The position numbers and the translations under genes are program-made. From positions 1 to 5,510 of the forward strand of contig CAXMPK010000207.1 in the NCBI GenBank assembly GCA_964195405.1: 5,510 bases of DNA, written 5' to 3'. The notes under the pieces are model-generated. The model was not told where the DNA came from. It saw only the letters and a program-made list of their open reading frames with translations, and did no database searches. Of this stretch, positions 5,277 through 5,510 are shown piece after piece (the stretch's first letter is position 1; each line of letters begins with the position of its first letter). The stretch is from CAXMPK01 sp964195405. Lineage in GTDB: Bacteria > Actinomycetota > Acidimicrobiia > Spongiisociales > ZC4RG35.

Positions 5277-5510
5277 TTTCTCCTATGTCAAGCGGCGTCG
5301 GCTAGGGCTGGTTGTTGAGCATCGTTTAGGAGGGTCCGGTAGACGACGTTGGCGAGTTTTCGTTTGAGTAGTCGGAGGGCTTCTCGTTTGGTTGACCCGG
5401 TTTCGAGGCGTCGTTTCATAAAGGCCTGGGCTTCGGGATGGATACGGAGTTGGGTGATAGCGATACGGTGCAGGGCGGCGTTGGTTTGACGGTTGCCGCC
5501 ACGGTTCAAA
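5277..5510 (-). mobile_element. IS110-family insertion sequence, 3' end (partial)
   Basis: The boundary is placed where copy E stops matching the repeat consensus, at about 5277, 11 bp beyond the transposase stop. A very short non-coding right end fits IS110-group elements, which hold their long non-coding end (guide or bridge RNA) upstream of the transposase. The exact edge may shift by a few bases, because the crossover core is shared between element and target. No terminal inverted repeat is needed in this family. The rest lies beyond the right edge. Confidence 0.65.
5288..5510 (-). CDS. IS110-family transposase, C-terminal part (runs off the right edge)
   Basis: The last 73 or so residues before a TGA at 5290-5288 are visible. 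They read LNRGGNRQTNAALHRIAITQ, then a helical Arg-rich segment RLETGSTKREALRLLKRKLANVVYRTLLND. This matches the well-known C-terminal end of the Transposase_20 (IS116/IS110/IS902) domain, where RGGNRxxNxALH precedes a closing pattern with KRKLAxxxYR. In this family the N-terminal RuvC-like DEDD domain and a C-terminal serine act together in RNA-guided recombination. Those catalytic parts lie off-window, so intactness cannot be judged. The frame stays open to the edge; the TTG at 5509 is an internal Leu codon, not a start. Confidence 0.88.
   Translation of the reverse strand, partial: LNRGGNRQTNAALHRIAITQLRIHPEAQAFMKRRLETGSTKREALRLLKRKLANVVYRTLLNDAQQPALADAA

Overview
The window looks like accessory chromosomal DNA of an actinobacterium. 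An Acidimicrobiia-like lineage is my best guess: moderately high GC, an ECF sigma factor coupled to a membrane protein with an 'ANPVPD'-type N-terminus, and genes with little or no Shine-Dalgarno sequence. This placement is inference from style, not from a marker gene.

Layout. Positions 1-245 hold no gene, only short repeats, a repeat unit and a hairpin. Three plus-strand genes follow, each alone between copies of the same element: a cupin plus class III nucleotidyl cyclase-domain protein (246-1097), a GNAT-type acetyltransferase (1238-1705) and a haloalkane dehalogenase-like alpha/beta hydrolase (1872-2729). Two minus-strand genes come next as one translationally coupled unit: an ECF sigma factor (4502-5050) and a membrane-anchored periplasmic-binding-protein-like sensor (2997-4505). 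The right edge holds the 3' end of an IS110-family transposase (5288 to beyond the window), also on the minus strand.

The most striking feature is a 71-bp paired-palindrome element. It is intact at 1153-1223, 1707-1777 and 2749-2819, degenerate at about 116-177, and cut at 5219-5276. It is always in the same orientation and it separates every gene or operon from the next. Each copy has two 26-bp palindromes separated by exactly 19 bp, and the whole unit can also fold into one long hairpin with bulged bases. It starts with ...ATAAC and ends with GTTAT.... With one unrelated gene per interval, this resembles a chromosomal integron cassette array with attC-like sites. The core sites deviate from the GTTRRRY consensus, so a REP/BIME-like palindromic repeat is the main alternative. 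The IS110 element sits exactly inside the second palindrome of the last copy, which fits the known preference of IS110-family elements for such structured targets under either reading.

Two regulatory points deserve attention. The dehalogenase gene has a textbook MerR/SoxR-type promoter (TTGACT, a 19-bp spacer holding a dyad, then a -10) ending 6 bases before its ATG, so the transcript is probably leaderless. The sigma factor's partner has the layout expected of a ligand-sensing anti-sigma factor: a short cytoplasmic N-terminus, one membrane helix and an extracytoplasmic type I solute-binding domain. It has no zinc anti-sigma motif.
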